Counted from the first letter of the stretch, positions 24,578 to 32,056 are shown. The stretch is DNA of 32,194 bases from Clostridia bacterium (GCA_017461235.1 JAFTYU010000026.1:1-32194), one strand, 5' to 3'. Numbers and translations: made by a program. Notes: generated from the sequence alone by a model not told the origin.

Positions 24578-25225
24578 ATGAACGCAATTTCTGAAAAAAT
24601 TATGTCAATCGGCGTAGTTCCGGTTATAAAACTCAACAATCCCGAAAGAGACTCAGTTGCTCTTGCAGAAGCTCTCGTAAAAGGCGGTGTGCCTGTTGCT
24701 GAAGTTACTTTCCGTGCGGCAGGCGCAGCAAAAGCGATTAAGCTTATGAGTGAAAACGTTCCTGAAATGCTCGTAGGCGCAGGCACTGTTCTCACAACAG
24801 AACAGGTTGATGAAGCTATCGAAGCAGGTGCAAAATTCATTGTTACACCCGGTCTTGACGAATATATCGTTAAATACTGTCAGGAAAAGAACATCCCCAT
24901 TTATGCAGGATGTACCACTCCCACAGATTATCACACCGCTTACAGACTCGGTCTTGACGTTCTCAAATTTTTCCCTGCAGAGCAGTCAGGCGGCCTTGCA
25001 AAAATTAAGGCTATGAGCGCTCCCTTCCCTATGTTCAAGGTTATGCCCACAGGCGGTATTGGTCTTAACAATCTTAAGGACTACCTCTCATGTCCCGTAA
25101 TCGCAGCTTGCGGTGGTTCTTATATGGTTACTGCAGACCTTATTGATAATCAGAAATGGGACGAAATTATCGACCTTTGTAAAAAATCTGTTGAAATTGT
25201 TAAGGAGGCACGTTCAAATGGCTAA
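24578..25225 (+). CDS. eda: KDPG/KHG aldolase
   Basis: A 215-residue class I aldolase that splits 2-keto-3-deoxy-6-phosphogluconate into pyruvate and glyceraldehyde 3-phosphate. The Schiff-base lysine is Lys130 in VLKFFPAEQSGG and the general acid/base is Glu42 in VAEVTFR. AGTVLTTEQVDEAIEAGAKFIVTPG and MPTGGI complete the (beta/alpha)8 phosphate site. ATG 24578 is chosen over an upstream start at 24560 because GGAG lies eight bases before it, and the upstream start would overlap uxuA. Its last codons overlap the start of kdgK by eight bases, and it carries that gene's AAGGAGG within its own end, so the two are coupled. Confidence 0.95.
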   Translation: MNAISEKIMSIGVVPVIKLNNPERDSVALAEALVKGGVPVAEVTFRAAGAAKAIKLMSENVPEMLVGAGTVLTTEQVDEAIEAGAKFIVTPGLDEYIVKYCQEKNIPIYAGCTTPTDYHTAYRLGLDVLKFFPAEQSGGLAKIKAMSAPFPMFKVMPTGGIGLNNLKDYLSCPVIAACGGSYMVTADLIDNQKWDEIIDLCKKSVEIVKEARSNG

Positions 25226-26240
25226 AGTTGTTACTTTCGGCGAAATTATGCTTCGCCTTGCACCCAACGGATACTACCGTTTTTTCCAGGATGACCAGCT
25301 CCAGGCTACTTTCGGCGGCGGTGAAGCAAACGTTGCAGTTTCTCTCGCGAACTATGGTATGGAGTCTGTTTACGTCACAAAACTCCCCACTCACGCTATC
25401 GGTCAGGCGGCAGTTAACTCACTGCGTTATTTCGGTGTTGACACATCTAAAATTGCTCGCGGCGGTGACAGAGTAGGTATTTACTTCCTTGAAAAGGGTG
25501 CTTCACAGCGTGGCAGTGTTTGTATTTATGACCGCGCTCATTCCGCAATTCAGGAAGCATCCGCATCCGACTTTAATTGGGATGAAATCTTTGAAGGCGC
25601 TGATTGGTTCCACTTTACGGGTATTACTCCTGCATTAGGTGCAAATCTTGTTGAAATCTGCAAGGAAGCTTGCATTGCCGCAAAAGCAAAGGGCGTCAAA
25701 ATCTCCTGCGACCTTAACTACCGCGGCAAACTCTGGACAAGAGCAGAAGCAAGAGAAGCTATGACAGAGCTTTGCAAATACGTTGACGTATGCATTTCTA
25801 ATGAAGAAGATGCTAAAGACGTTTTCGGTATTGAAGCTGAAAACACCGACATCTATGGCGGCAAGCTCAACAAAGACGGCTATAAATCAGTTGCAAAGCA
25901 ACTTGCAGATGCATTTGGCTTCGAAAAAGTTGCCATTACTCTTCGCAGCTCCATTTCTGCTAACGACAATGATTGGGCGGCAATGCTCTACGATGGTGAA
26001 AACTACTGTTTCTCAAAAGAGTATCACCTTCACATTGTTGATCGTGTAGGCGGCGGCGACAGTTTCGGCGGCGGTCTTATCTACGCTCTTTTAAGTGGTA
26101 AAGATACTCAGTCAGCTATTGAATTTGCTGTTGCGGCATCTGCCCTTAAACACTCAATCGAAGGTGACTTCAACAGAATCGGCGTTGGCGAAGTTGAAAA
26201 GCTCGCAGGCGGCGACGGCTCCGGTAGAGTACAGAGATAA
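25218..26240 (+). CDS. kdgK: 2-Keto-3-deoxygluconate kinase
   Basis: A 340-residue PfkB-family sugar kinase that phosphorylates KDG to KDPG, linking uxuA to eda. The N-terminal sugar-binding segment is VVTFGEIMLRLAPNGYYRFFQ with FGGGEANVAVSLANYG. The C-terminal PfkB signature DRVGGGDSFGGGL carries the catalytic Asp281. ATG 25218 is chosen because AAGGAGG (25202-25208) lies nine bases upstream; the longer frame to 25113 lies inside eda. The C-terminal tail is Gly-rich (LAGGDGSGRVQR). It is the last gene of the operon and is followed by a terminator. The operon order is uxuA-eda-kdgK, not the pathway order. Confidence 0.95.
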   Translation: MAKVVTFGEIMLRLAPNGYYRFFQDDQLQATFGGGEANVAVSLANYGMESVYVTKLPTHAIGQAAVNSLRYFGVDTSKIARGGDRVGIYFLEKGASQRGSVCIYDRAHSAIQEASASDFNWDEIFEGADWFHFTGITPALGANLVEICKEACIAAKAKGVKISCDLNYRGKLWTRAEAREAMTELCKYVDVCISNEEDAKDVFGIEAENTDIYGGKLNKDGYKSVAKQLADAFGFEKVAITLRSSISANDNDWAAMLYDGENYCFSKEYHLHIVDRVGGGDSFGGGLIYALLSGKDTQSAIEFAVAASALKHSIEGDFNRIGVGEVEKLAGGDGSGRVQR

Positions 26241-26259
26241 AAACCAATAAAAACACATT

Positions 26260-26295
26260 AACCACATCCACGATGCTGCGGATGTGGTTATTTTT
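26260..26295 (+). terminator. Terminator of the uxuA-eda-kdgK operon
   Basis: A perfect 10-bp stem, AACCACATCC with GGATGTGGTT (26260-26269 with 26280-26289), is followed by A and T5. Confidence 0.9.
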
Positions 26296-26296
26296 G

Positions 26297-26325
26297 TTGA
26301 CATAACCCCTAAAAAATGTTAAATT
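26297..26325 (+). promoter_or_regulatory. Sigma-A promoter of the metallophosphoesterase gene
   Basis: TTGACA (26297-26302), 17 bases and TAAATT (26320-26325) lie 30 bases before the GTG at 26356. The -35 begins just after the preceding terminator. Confidence 0.75.
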
Positions 26326-26355
26326 TATCTTAACATTTATTTAGTAGGTGATTTT

Positions 26356-28056
26356 GTGAAAAAAATAATCGCAATTATTCTTTCCGTTACCGTGCTTTTG
26401 TCAGCTTGCATTGTTGGCGTCAGTGCCGCTTCAAGTGATGTTGACTTAGCGTACGCGGTAGCTTCAGACCTTCACTATAACATTCCCGACGAAGAGTTAG
26501 AATGGTTCTCAGAAGACCCAATTTACGGCTATGCCAACAGACGTGCCGCTATGGAAAACGAAAGCGGTCTTATCATTGATGAAATGCTCCGACAGGTTGC
26601 CGAAAACGACAATATAGAGTTTTTACTTGTATCAGGTGACCTTGCAGACAACGGCAGAAGACTTATCGAGGAACATCAGGCAGTTGCCGAAAAATTCAAA
26701 AACTTTGAAGAGACCTCAGGCAAACAGGTTTACGTTATCCCCGGTAACCACGACTACGGCTTACCCGGTGAATACTGCGTAACAGGCGCAGATGAATTCA
26801 AAGAAATTTACGCAGATTTCGGCTATGACAAGGCTATTGTTACAGATGGTTTGTCATATACTGCAAACCTTGGCGATAAATACCGTCTTATTGCGCTCGA
26901 TAGTAATGACCCTGACAAATCAACCGAAGACGGTATGAATGACCACAAAGTTGAATGGGTAATCGAACAGGCACAGAAGGCTTATGACGAAGGCAGATAC
27001 CCCATACTTATGTTGCACCACAACCTTCTTGACCATTTGCCCTTGCAGAGAATTCTCAGCCACGATTTCATAATCAGAGACCATATTGCAACCGCAAACA
27101 AATGGGCGGATGCCGGTATCAAGCTCGTTTTCTCAGGTCACGAGCATTGCAGCGACGCCACTACTCACACATCACCTTCAGGAAACACTATCTCTGACTT
27201 TGCCACAACCTCACTCACTATGTATCCCCTTCAGTACAGATACATTGAAATGAGTGACGATACAATCACATACGAAGCAAAAACTGTTGACAGCATTGAC
27301 ACAGATGCTCTTCTTGCATCCGTTGACGGATATTCTGACGAGCAGATTGCAGAAATGAACAAGGGTCTTAATGCCTTTGCAAAACAGTATCTTAAAAACG
27401 GTGTTGAATACAGACTTGAACGCGGTTTCCAGGATGAACAATTAGGCATCAAGCCCGGTGATATTTATTACACACTCGTAAGAGATGTTGTTGACACATT
27501 CAATGACGTTCTCAACATGCCCCTTTACGGCGAAGGCAGTGCACAGGAATTAGCAAAAGAGTACAACATAGATATCCCCGACAGTGACTATAAAGACGGT
27601 TGGGATGTTGCAACCGAGCTTGTTTCTGCTCACTATGCAGGTAGCGAAGATTATCCCTTGTACGAAAAAGATGTTAAAATTCTTTTCCTTATAATGTCAC
27701 TGGTTATCAAATCGGAATTTGACTATATCGACGATCAGGTATTCTATCAGGCAGCAGCAAGCGTTATCGCCGCACAGAACATCGACTCCATATCAACAAT
27801 TCTTGATATGGTTTCCGCAGAAGAAGAAGGCGTAACAGCAGGTGAATATCTTCTCGTTGCAGTCGCATCACCTTTGCTCGACTCTTTTGCAAATGATGAC
27901 GGTGTTGATGATAACTATGGTGCTATTGACGGTTACGCTCGTACAGATACCTCTTCAAATATCAGCACAAGCTTAAGCACAACCGCCTTAGATGTTGCAA
28001 ACAAATTCTATATCATACTCCGCTATCTCGTAAAAGTTCTTAACCTTTGGATGTAA
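26356..28056 (+). CDS. Secreted calcineurin-like metallophosphoesterase
   Basis: A 566-residue exported phosphoesterase. The binuclear metal motifs appear in family order: Asp38 and His40 (SDLHYN), Asp95 (GDLADNG), Asn131-His132 (GNHDYG), His221/His222 (LHHN), and His262 and His264 (SGHEH). An N-terminal export signal covers residues 1-24. It contains LSAC (15-18), which fits a lipobox, but the hydrophobic run continues past the Cys to VSA, so either lipidation or ordinary cleavage is possible. The C-terminal 250 residues are helical and not recognised. It starts with GTG 26356 after AGGTGA; the substrate is unknown. Expression is monocistronic between its own promoter and terminator. Confidence 0.85.
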   Translation: MKKIIAIILSVTVLLSACIVGVSAASSDVDLAYAVASDLHYNIPDEELEWFSEDPIYGYANRRAAMENESGLIIDEMLRQVAENDNIEFLLVSGDLADNGRRLIEEHQAVAEKFKNFEETSGKQVYVIPGNHDYGLPGEYCVTGADEFKEIYADFGYDKAIVTDGLSYTANLGDKYRLIALDSNDPDKSTEDGMNDHKVEWVIEQAQKAYDEGRYPILMLHHNLLDHLPLQRILSHDFIIRDHIATANKWADAGIKLVFSGHEHCSDATTHTSPSGNTISDFATTSLTMYPLQYRYIEMSDDTITYEAKTVDSIDTDALLASVDGYSDEQIAEMNKGLNAFAKQYLKNGVEYRLERGFQDEQLGIKPGDIYYTLVRDVVDTFNDVLNMPLYGEGSAQELAKEYNIDIPDSDYKDGWDVATELVSAHYAGSEDYPLYEKDVKILFLIMSLVIKSEFDYIDDQVFYQAAASVIAAQNIDSISTILDMVSAEEEGVTAGEYLLVAVASPLLDSFANDDGVDDNYGAIDGYARTDTSSNISTSLSTTALDVANKFYIILRYLVKVLNLWM

Positions 28057-28068
28057 TATGAGATAAAT

Positions 28069-28100
28069 AAAAGCCGCTTTCATTTGAAAGTGGCTTTTGT
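28069..28100 (+). terminator. Terminator of the metallophosphoesterase gene
   Basis: AAAAGCCGCTTTC pairs with GAAAGTGGCTTTT (28069-28081 with 28086-28098, one G-T pair) and ends in a T-run. Confidence 0.85.
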
Positions 28101-28123
28101 TAAAACTATATGAGGTGAAAAAT

Positions 28124-29080
28124 ATGATACCCGCAAATCCGCAAGACTATTTACACGAGCTGGACAGAAAAGCTCTGCGCGAACTTAAACGAATCCCTGT
28201 TTTCGATAAAGTATGCAGTAAATTCATACAACTTTTTGATGAAAAAATATACGGTATGACCGATATGGCAAGTAAAATACGCCTATCAGAAGAACAGGTA
28301 CCGAAAATTTACAATATGTTACCTGATATCTGCGAAAAACTCGGCATAGAAATTCCACCTATTTATCTTGAACTGAACAGAGACCCTAACGCATATACAT
28401 ACGGTGACAAAAAGCCTTCCATAACAGTTACTTCGGGTTTATTGGAATGTTGCAATGACGAAGAAGTTTATGCTGTATTGGCACACGAGTGCGGTCATAT
28501 TGCCTGCCAACACGTGCTCTATCACACTATGGGACAGATTATACTCAACGGTGGGCTTGAGCTTATAGGCGGCGGTTCCTTTTTATCTGCGGCGGTTGCC
28601 ACATCATTAAAACTCGCCTTTTTCTATTGGATGCGTTGCAGTGAGTTCTCCGCAGACCGCGCGGCAGTTATATGTTGCGGAAAATCCGAGCCTGTGGTGC
28701 AGACAATGATGCGCCTTGCAGGCGGTACTTCTCACATAGGTGATGAAATCAACCGCGACCTTTTCGTAGCCCAGGCAGAAGACTATCAGGAGCTGCGCAA
28801 CAGTTCAAAACTAAATAAATTCATTGAATTCTGCGTTCTCAGTAACCAGACCCATCCCCTTCTCTCCGTAAGAGCATACGAGTCCATTCAGTTTCTTGAA
28901 TCGGAACAGTATCAGAACGTCATTAACCATATGAACGGTATAGTTGATGAACCGAAACCATCCGCTAAACCCACAACACGATGTCAGAGCTGTAACGGTA
29001 TTGTTCCGCCGAACGCTGTTTTTTGTCCCCATTGCGGTACAAAACAAGAACAACAGGATATGGCTACGGCGGGAAAATGA
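28124..29080 (+). CDS. M48-family zinc metalloprotease with C-terminal zinc ribbon
   Basis: A 318-residue protein with the M48 (HtpX/Ste24-like) signature: HECGH at 121-125, and a third zinc ligand Glu174 in CSEFSADRAAVIC, with Asp178 after it. A hydrophobic stretch (about 133-170) between the motifs may associate with the membrane. The C-terminus carries a double-CxxC zinc ribbon (CQSCNGIVPPNAVFCPHCG, about 283-302). ATG 28124 is chosen because GAGGTGA (28112-28118) lies five bases upstream; the longer start at 28097 lies in the terminator. The start of the gene is 24 bases past that terminator and no promoter was found. It may act in protein quality control, which is inference. Confidence 0.9.
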   Translation: MIPANPQDYLHELDRKALRELKRIPVFDKVCSKFIQLFDEKIYGMTDMASKIRLSEEQVPKIYNMLPDICEKLGIEIPPIYLELNRDPNAYTYGDKKPSITVTSGLLECCNDEEVYAVLAHECGHIACQHVLYHTMGQIILNGGLELIGGGSFLSAAVATSLKLAFFYWMRCSEFSADRAAVICCGKSEPVVQTMMRLAGGTSHIGDEINRDLFVAQAEDYQELRNSSKLNKFIEFCVLSNQTHPLLSVRAYESIQFLESEQYQNVINHMNGIVDEPKPSAKPTTRCQSCNGIVPPNAVFCPHCGTKQEQQDMATAGK

Positions 29081-29092
29081 ACGTATAAAAAT

Positions 29093-29131
29093 ATCGACGG
29101 TGGTATTTAAAACCATCGTCGATGTTTTTTA
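29093..29131. terminator. Bidirectional terminator after the M48 gene
   Basis: ATCGACGGTGGT pairs with ACCATCGTCGAT (29093-29104 with 29112-29123, one G-T pair), followed by GTTTTTT. It lies between convergent stops at 29080 and 29139. Confidence 0.85.
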
Positions 29132-29138
29132 TTGTAAA

Positions 29139-29627
29139 TTAAACCTTGTTGTGGAAATAATACAGTGTCTGCGAATCAAGTTCAAAATAATAAACGGTAT
29201 AACTGTCAAACTTACCGTAAGTGCCTTCACCAATAGGCTCTCCATCCTTTGTTTTTATATAAAAGAAATCACCTTCGGAAACAACGTTTTTATCAAAATC
29301 GTAATTGGCTTTTAATTCACCGCCTACGATATCAACCCATTCTTCAAAATTTTCTATATGTAACATAATTTCTTTAACGTCTTCTTCGGTTGTTACACTA
29401 AAGTATTCCGATTTTTCAAAATCCTGAACTGTAACTGAATCATAACTATATTCAGCGTAATCTGTAAAATCCTGAAAACCGCCTGACGTATAAAATTCTT
29501 CACTGTTGTATTCAGGCAGAGAATCGATTACCGAATCACTGTATTCAAACATCGACTCCCATTGAGAGCATCCACACAAACCAAATAACAACGTAAGAAC
29601 TAAAATAATTGTTCCGAACTTTTTCAT
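29139..29627 (-). CDS. Small lipoprotein of unknown function
   Basis: A 162-residue lipoprotein: signal MKKFGTIILVLTLLFGLCGCS, with lipobox candidates at the two Cys residues (L-x-G-C around residues 16-19). The mature part is acidic, rich in Glu, Asp, Tyr and Ser, with beta-strand-like C-terminal segments (EGDFFYIKTKDGEPIGEG, YTVYYFELDSQTLYYF). No family is recognised. ATG 29627 was chosen: GGTG lies six bases upstream, and the longer GTG frame starts inside that site. It lies downstream of the 114-codon gene on the same strand, with a 56-base gap and no terminator between them. Confidence 0.75.
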   Translation of the reverse strand: MKKFGTIILVLTLLFGLCGCSQWESMFEYSDSVIDSLPEYNSEEFYTSGGFQDFTDYAEYSYDSVTVQDFEKSEYFSVTTEEDVKEIMLHIENFEEWVDIVGGELKANYDFDKNVVSEGDFFYIKTKDGEPIGEGTYGKFDSYTVYYFELDSQTLYYFHNKV

Positions 29628-29683
29628 ATCAATCACCTTATATATAATTTCACACTAGTACATCGCACTTTAAGTAGTACAAC

Positions 29684-30019
29684 TTATAATCTCTTGAGAT
29701 AGACTTGAATTCTTTCTTCGGGGTCACATCCGTCTATAGCCATCACTTCAATATGATACCAGACTTCTTTCAAAGATTGCCCTTCAAAAACGGGAGTCGA
29801 AGAAAAATCCCTGAAGTTGTTGTAATCGTATGCCTGAGAGCCATCGGGAACTAACCCATACCAGTACAGCTCTCTTTCCTTATCGGTTTTATCGGGTGTT
29901 TTGCCCATCCAACAAGATTGATATTCAGGATATCCTTTAACCAAAAATTCTATTTCGATGCAATACTTACCCTGCAAATCAACGGAAAACAAACCCGTAA
30001 TATCATCAAAGGACATCAT
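29684..30019 (-). CDS. Small hypothetical protein
   Basis: A 111-residue soluble protein starting MMSFDDITGLFSVDLQGKYCIEIEFLV. It has no signal peptide and no membrane helix. Recurring aromatic residues (YPEYQSCWMGKTPDK, ELYWYGLVPDG) and a final strand-like IQVYLKRL suggest a compact beta-rich fold. I do not recognise the family. GGCGGTG precedes ATG 30019 by about six bases. Fourteen bases around the start, GGTGATTGATATGA, are identical to those at the start of the next gene downstream (29627). A weak TTGAAA-17-GATAAC lies upstream and could be its promoter. Confidence 0.65.
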   Translation of the reverse strand: MMSFDDITGLFSVDLQGKYCIEIEFLVKGYPEYQSCWMGKTPDKTDKERELYWYGLVPDGSQAYDYNNFRDFSSTPVFEGQSLKEVWYHIEVMAIDGCDPEERIQVYLKRL

Positions 30020-30085
30020 ATCAATCACCGCCTTGTTATCTCGCTTTTTCTTCTCTTTTTCAACTTGGTAAATATCGTTTGCAGA

Positions 30086-30676
30086 TTAGTTTTTTGTTAC
30101 ACTTTGTGCAGAATAAACTGTCATTCCAATACCACTGTCACGTACCAGGATATCTTTTGGCATTTTCAAAAACTTAAATGTCACAAACAAATCTCCTGCG
30201 GCACCTGAAAGGTTAGCAATTTGAATAAAATAAACACTCCAGAACCACTCATCAGGCACCAATAAATTTATTATGCCTATAATAATACCCCAAACAACAA
30301 TAGGCGCAAGTGCAATTATAATGTAACTTTTTTTATTATAATAATCATCGCTACCCGCATAAGCATATAACCCCGTAAAGCCGTATTTGACCTTACGCGT
30401 ACCAAAAATTTTCATTGTTATGCCATGTATCAGTTCATGTAAAATCATATAAACTACTATACCACCAAGAATGACACAAACTTTTAGTATGTATTCCTTA
30501 AGACTTTCAAACTGATATAATGTTGATATCGGAACAATAAAATGACCTATTATAGCAAGCGGTACTGCTATAACCAACGCAAGAAAATTTACAAGTACCG
30601 CTATTTTTTTATCTTTTTGCAAATTAACGGAATAAATTTCACAATACCCTTCAGGCAAGGATTGCTTACACTTCAT
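30086..30676 (-). CDS. DUF3267-type membrane zinc metalloprotease-like protein
   Basis: A 196-residue membrane protein with about five hydrophobic segments (about 27-45, 63-84, 118-135, 148-165 and others). The zinc-peptidase motif HELIH (80-84) lies in ILHELIHGITMKIFG, followed by VKYGFTGLYAYAG, the DUF3267/site-2-protease-like arrangement. A cytosolic N-terminus carries Cys-x-x-x motifs near the start (MKCKQSLPEGYC). ATG 30676 has AAGGAG eight bases upstream; the longer start is inside that site. A strong promoter of its own lies 22 bases before the start. Active-site chemistry is inferred from HExxH only. Its target is unknown. Confidence 0.8.
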   Translation of the reverse strand: MKCKQSLPEGYCEIYSVNLQKDKKIAVLVNFLALVIAVPLAIIGHFIVPISTLYQFESLKEYILKVCVILGGIVVYMILHELIHGITMKIFGTRKVKYGFTGLYAYAGSDDYYNKKSYIIIALAPIVVWGIIIGIINLLVPDEWFWSVYFIQIANLSGAAGDLFVTFKFLKMPKDILVRDSGIGMTVYSAQSVTKN

Positions 30677-30697
30677 ACACACCACTCCTTTTTATTG

Positions 30698-30726
30698 AAT
30701 ATATCACATTCGTCTAACACTGTCAA
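30698..30726 (-). promoter_or_regulatory. Sigma-A promoter of the DUF3267 gene
   Basis: On the minus strand TTGACA (30726-30721), 17 bases and TATATT (30703-30698). Nothing else was recognised between this promoter and the locus B repeat at about 30834. Confidence 0.8.
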
Positions 30727-30833
30727 CAAGAAAATCGGCACAGTTGTCTGCCTGCAATTATTTATCGGCGTAGCGATTTCAATATTCATTCTTAATTAAA
30801 AAGTCGCCAGGACTCAAAAGAATGATGAATAAT

Positions 30834-30867
30834 AAAAACAGAACCCACACAATAAGTGCAAGTTCTG
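30834..30867 (-). terminator. Duplicated terminator in locus B
   Basis: On the minus strand CAGAAC-TTGCAC and GTGTGG-GTTCTG pair with three G-T pairs (30867-30839), followed by T5. It is the second copy of the tRNA-Leu terminator and has changed on both arms while still pairing. Confidence 0.7.
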
Positions 30868-30884
30868 TTTTGGTGCCGGTGACC

Positions 30885-30961
30885 GGGGTCGACGGGCTCT
30901 GCCCGTCATTCGCTACGCGAACACCCGATTATGTTCGGCTTCGCCGAGGCGGTTCGACCCC
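30885..30961 (-). repeat. Hairpin core with T-arm inverted repeat (locus B)
   Basis: The outer inverted repeat is GGGGTCGA (30885-30892) with TCGACCCC (30954-30961). CGGTTCGACCCC (30950-30961) on + is an inverted 12-base copy of the tRNA-Leu T-arm. Internal hairpins: GACGGGC-TCT-GCCCGTC (30891-30907), TTCGC-TAC-GCGAA (30909-30921) and CGGC-TTC-GCCG (30936-30946). Read on the minus strand it aligns closely with loci A and D, including TCGGGTGTT. Confidence 0.8.
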
Positions 30962-30979
30962 TTCGTTGTTATTAGACAT

Positions 30980-31014
30980 AAAAAAAAAGAACTTACACAA
31001 TAAGTGCAAGTTCT
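30980..31014 (-). terminator. Terminator of tRNA-Leu
   Basis: On the minus strand AGAACTTGCAC and GTGTAAGTTCT pair (31014-30988, one G-T pair), followed by about nine T. Confidence 0.9.
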
Positions 31015-31018
31015 ATTT

Positions 31019-31105
31019 TGGTGCCGGTGACCGGGGTCGAACCGGTACGGTATCGCTACCACTGGATTTTGAGTCCAGCACGTCTGCCAATTCCATCACA
31101 CCGGC
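31019..31105 (-). tRNA. tRNA-Leu(CAA)
   Basis: An 87-base class II tRNA with encoded CCA. The acceptor GCCGGTG pairs with CACCGGC. The anticodon stem CTGGA/TCCAG holds loop CTCAAAA, anticodon CAA (UUG codons). A long variable arm and T-arm ACCGG-TTCGACC-CCGGT fit tRNA-Leu. Confidence 0.95.
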
Positions 31106-31120
31106 AAATATTACTGACTT

Positions 31121-31149
31121 ATTATATTATATTGTTTACAAAAAATCAA
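31121..31149 (-). promoter_or_regulatory. Sigma-A promoter of tRNA-Leu
   Basis: On the minus strand TTGATT (31149-31144), 17 bases and TATAAT (31126-31121), 15 bases before the mature 5' end at 31105. Confidence 0.8.
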
Positions 31150-31223
31150 TATTAATTTTTGAAATATTAAAAAATTAAACCTGAACAAAAAACAAAGTTT
31201 TGTTATTCAAAAACTAAAAAGAA

Positions 31224-31259
31224 AAAATAAAAAAACCTTGAACACAAAGCTCAAGGTTT
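31224..31259 (-). terminator. Duplicated terminator in locus C
   Basis: The same stem as the tRNA-Glu terminator, AAACCTTGA/TCAAGGTTT (31259-31233 on minus) plus T-run, 188 bases further on. Confidence 0.8.
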
Positions 31260-31272
31260 GTGGTGACCCGGA

Positions 31273-31389
31273 CGAGAATCGTCAAGGCAAGCCTTGACGA
31301 TTTGCTTCGCAAATATCCTATTTTATGTCCCTTTCGGCTCCGCCCTTGGCGAACCGCCGAAAGATGGACGATTGTGAGTTCGATTCTCT
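31273..31389 (-). repeat. Divergent, longer hairpin core (locus C)
   Basis: The outer inverted repeat is GAGAATCG (31274-31281) with CGATTCTC (31381-31388). GAGTTCGATTCTC (31376-31388) on + is an inverted 13-base copy of the tRNA-Glu T-arm. Inside are CGTCAAGGC-AA-GCCTTGACG (31280-31299), ATTTGC-TTC-GCAAAT (31300-31314), and a larger hairpin closed by CTTTCGGC/GCCGAAAG (about 31335-31367). Architecture matches loci A, B and D, but the sequence is clearly different. Confidence 0.75.
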
Positions 31390-31411
31390 GTTTATCTTTC
31401 AATAAAAAGAA

Positions 31412-31447
31412 AAAATAAAAAAACCTTGAACACAAAGCTCAAGGTTT
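31412..31447 (-). terminator. Terminator of tRNA-Met-tRNA-Glu
   Basis: On the minus strand AAACCTTGA and TCAAGGTTT pair (31447-31421), followed by T7. Confidence 0.9.
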
Positions 31448-31448
31448 G

Positions 31449-31523
31449 TGGTGACCCGGACGAGAATCGAACTCGTGTTACCGCCGTGAAAGGGCGGTGT
31501 CTTAACCGCTTGACCACCGGGCC
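31449..31523 (-). tRNA. tRNA-Glu(UUC)
   Basis: A 75-base tRNA with encoded CCA. GGCCCGG pairs with CCGGGTC. Anticodon stem CCGCC/GGCGG holds loop CTTTCAC, anticodon TTC. It is 61 bases downstream of tRNA-Met on the same strand, with no terminator between, so cotranscription is likely. Confidence 0.95.
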
Positions 31524-31584
31524 GTATATGAGAGGCTCAAGAGCCCTTTTATGTAACACCTTTCGTAGGTAAGTGTGTTGGAAC

Positions 31585-31661
31585 TGGTAGCGGCAGTGGG
31601 ATTCGAACCTACGACCAATCGGGTATGAACCGAGTACTCTAGCCAGCTGAGCTATACCGCC
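31585..31661 (-). tRNA. tRNA-Met(CAU), elongator type
   Basis: A 77-base tRNA with encoded CCA. Anticodon stem CTCGG/CCGAT holds loop TTCATAC, anticodon CAT; T-arm GTAGG-TTCGAAT-CCCAC. The acceptor GGCGGTA fits elongator Met. It lacks the C1-A72 mismatch of initiator tRNA. Lysidine-modified tRNA-Ile(CAU) is a less likely alternative. Confidence 0.9.
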
Positions 31662-31724
31662 ATATATATGAACAACATACATACCTACGCAGGCGATTTG
31701 CGCTCTCTTTCCGAAAGCCTGTTA

Positions 31725-31753
31725 ATTATAATATGCAAAAGGTGTTTTGTCAA
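31725..31753 (-). promoter_or_regulatory. Sigma-A promoter of tRNA-Met-tRNA-Glu
   Basis: A perfect consensus on the minus strand: TTGACA (31753-31748), 17 bases, TATAAT (31730-31725). Confidence 0.9.
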
Positions 31754-31816
31754 TACCTTTTTACAAAAAAATTTAATGTTTTCAAAAATTATTTTATTTA
31801 ATCGCAAAATTACCCC

Positions 31817-31845
31817 TTGACAACCTTAATATTTATATGTATAAT
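31817..31845 (+). promoter_or_regulatory. Sigma-A promoter of tRNA-Gly-tRNA-Arg
   Basis: A perfect consensus: TTGACA (31817-31822), 17 bases, TATAAT (31840-31845), 14 bases before the tRNA. It diverges from the tRNA-Met-Glu promoter. Confidence 0.92.
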
Positions 31846-31858
31846 ATCTCTTGCATTT

Positions 31859-31934
31859 GCGGATGTAGCTCATCTGGTAGAGCGCCACCTTGCCAAGGTG
31901 GAGGTAGCGAGTTCGAGCCTCGTCATCCGCTCCA
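31859..31934 (+). tRNA. tRNA-Gly(GCC)
   Basis: A 76-base tRNA with encoded CCA. Acceptor GCGGATG pairs with CATCCGC. Anticodon stem CCACC/GGTGG holds loop TTGCCAA, anticodon GCC. It is five bases from the following tRNA-Arg. Confidence 0.96.
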
Positions 31935-31939
31935 TATAC

Positions 31940-32016
31940 GCGCCGGTAGCTCAGTTGGATAGAGTGTCTGGCTACGAACCAGAAGGTCAGGGGTTCGAGT
32001 CCCTTCCGGCGCGCCA
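31940..32016 (+). tRNA. tRNA-Arg(ACG)
   Basis: A 77-base tRNA with encoded CCA. Acceptor GCGCCGG pairs with CCGGCGC. Anticodon stem TCTGG/CCAGA holds loop CTACGAA, anticodon ACG, whose A34 is normally deaminated to inosine. T-arm GGGG-TTCGAGT-CCC(T) is the source of the repeated and inverted copies in locus D. Confidence 0.96.
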
Positions 32017-32019
32017 AAA

Positions 32020-32056
32020 ACAGAGTAATCACATTTGTGGTTGCTCTGTTTTTTTG
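32020..32056 (+). terminator. Terminator of tRNA-Gly-tRNA-Arg
   Basis: A 14-bp stem with two G-T pairs (32020-32033 with 32036-32049) and a T-run to 32055. The beginning of a second copy lies at 32169-32194. Confidence 0.9.

Larger units (their letters stand above)
30847..31040 (-). repeat. Direct repeat of the tRNA-Leu 3' end, shift 148 bp (locus B)
   Basis: Positions 30847-30892 repeat 30995-31040 with one difference in 46 (30867 versus 31015). Each copy holds, on the minus strand, the tRNA-Leu T-loop half, acceptor strand, CCA and part of the terminator. Only the right-hand copy belongs to a full tRNA. Between them lie the true terminator and the hairpin core. The homologous period at the other loci is 144 to 188 bp. 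Confidence 0.9.
31215..31469 (-). repeat. Direct repeat of the tRNA-Glu 3' end, shift 188 bp (locus C)
   Basis: Positions 31215-31281 and 31403-31469 are identical over 67 bases. Each has, on the minus strand, the tRNA-Glu T-stem strand and acceptor strand with CCA, the terminator hairpin and an A/T-rich tail. Only the right copy belongs to a complete tRNA. The unit is longer than at the other loci because its core is longer. Confidence 0.92.
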
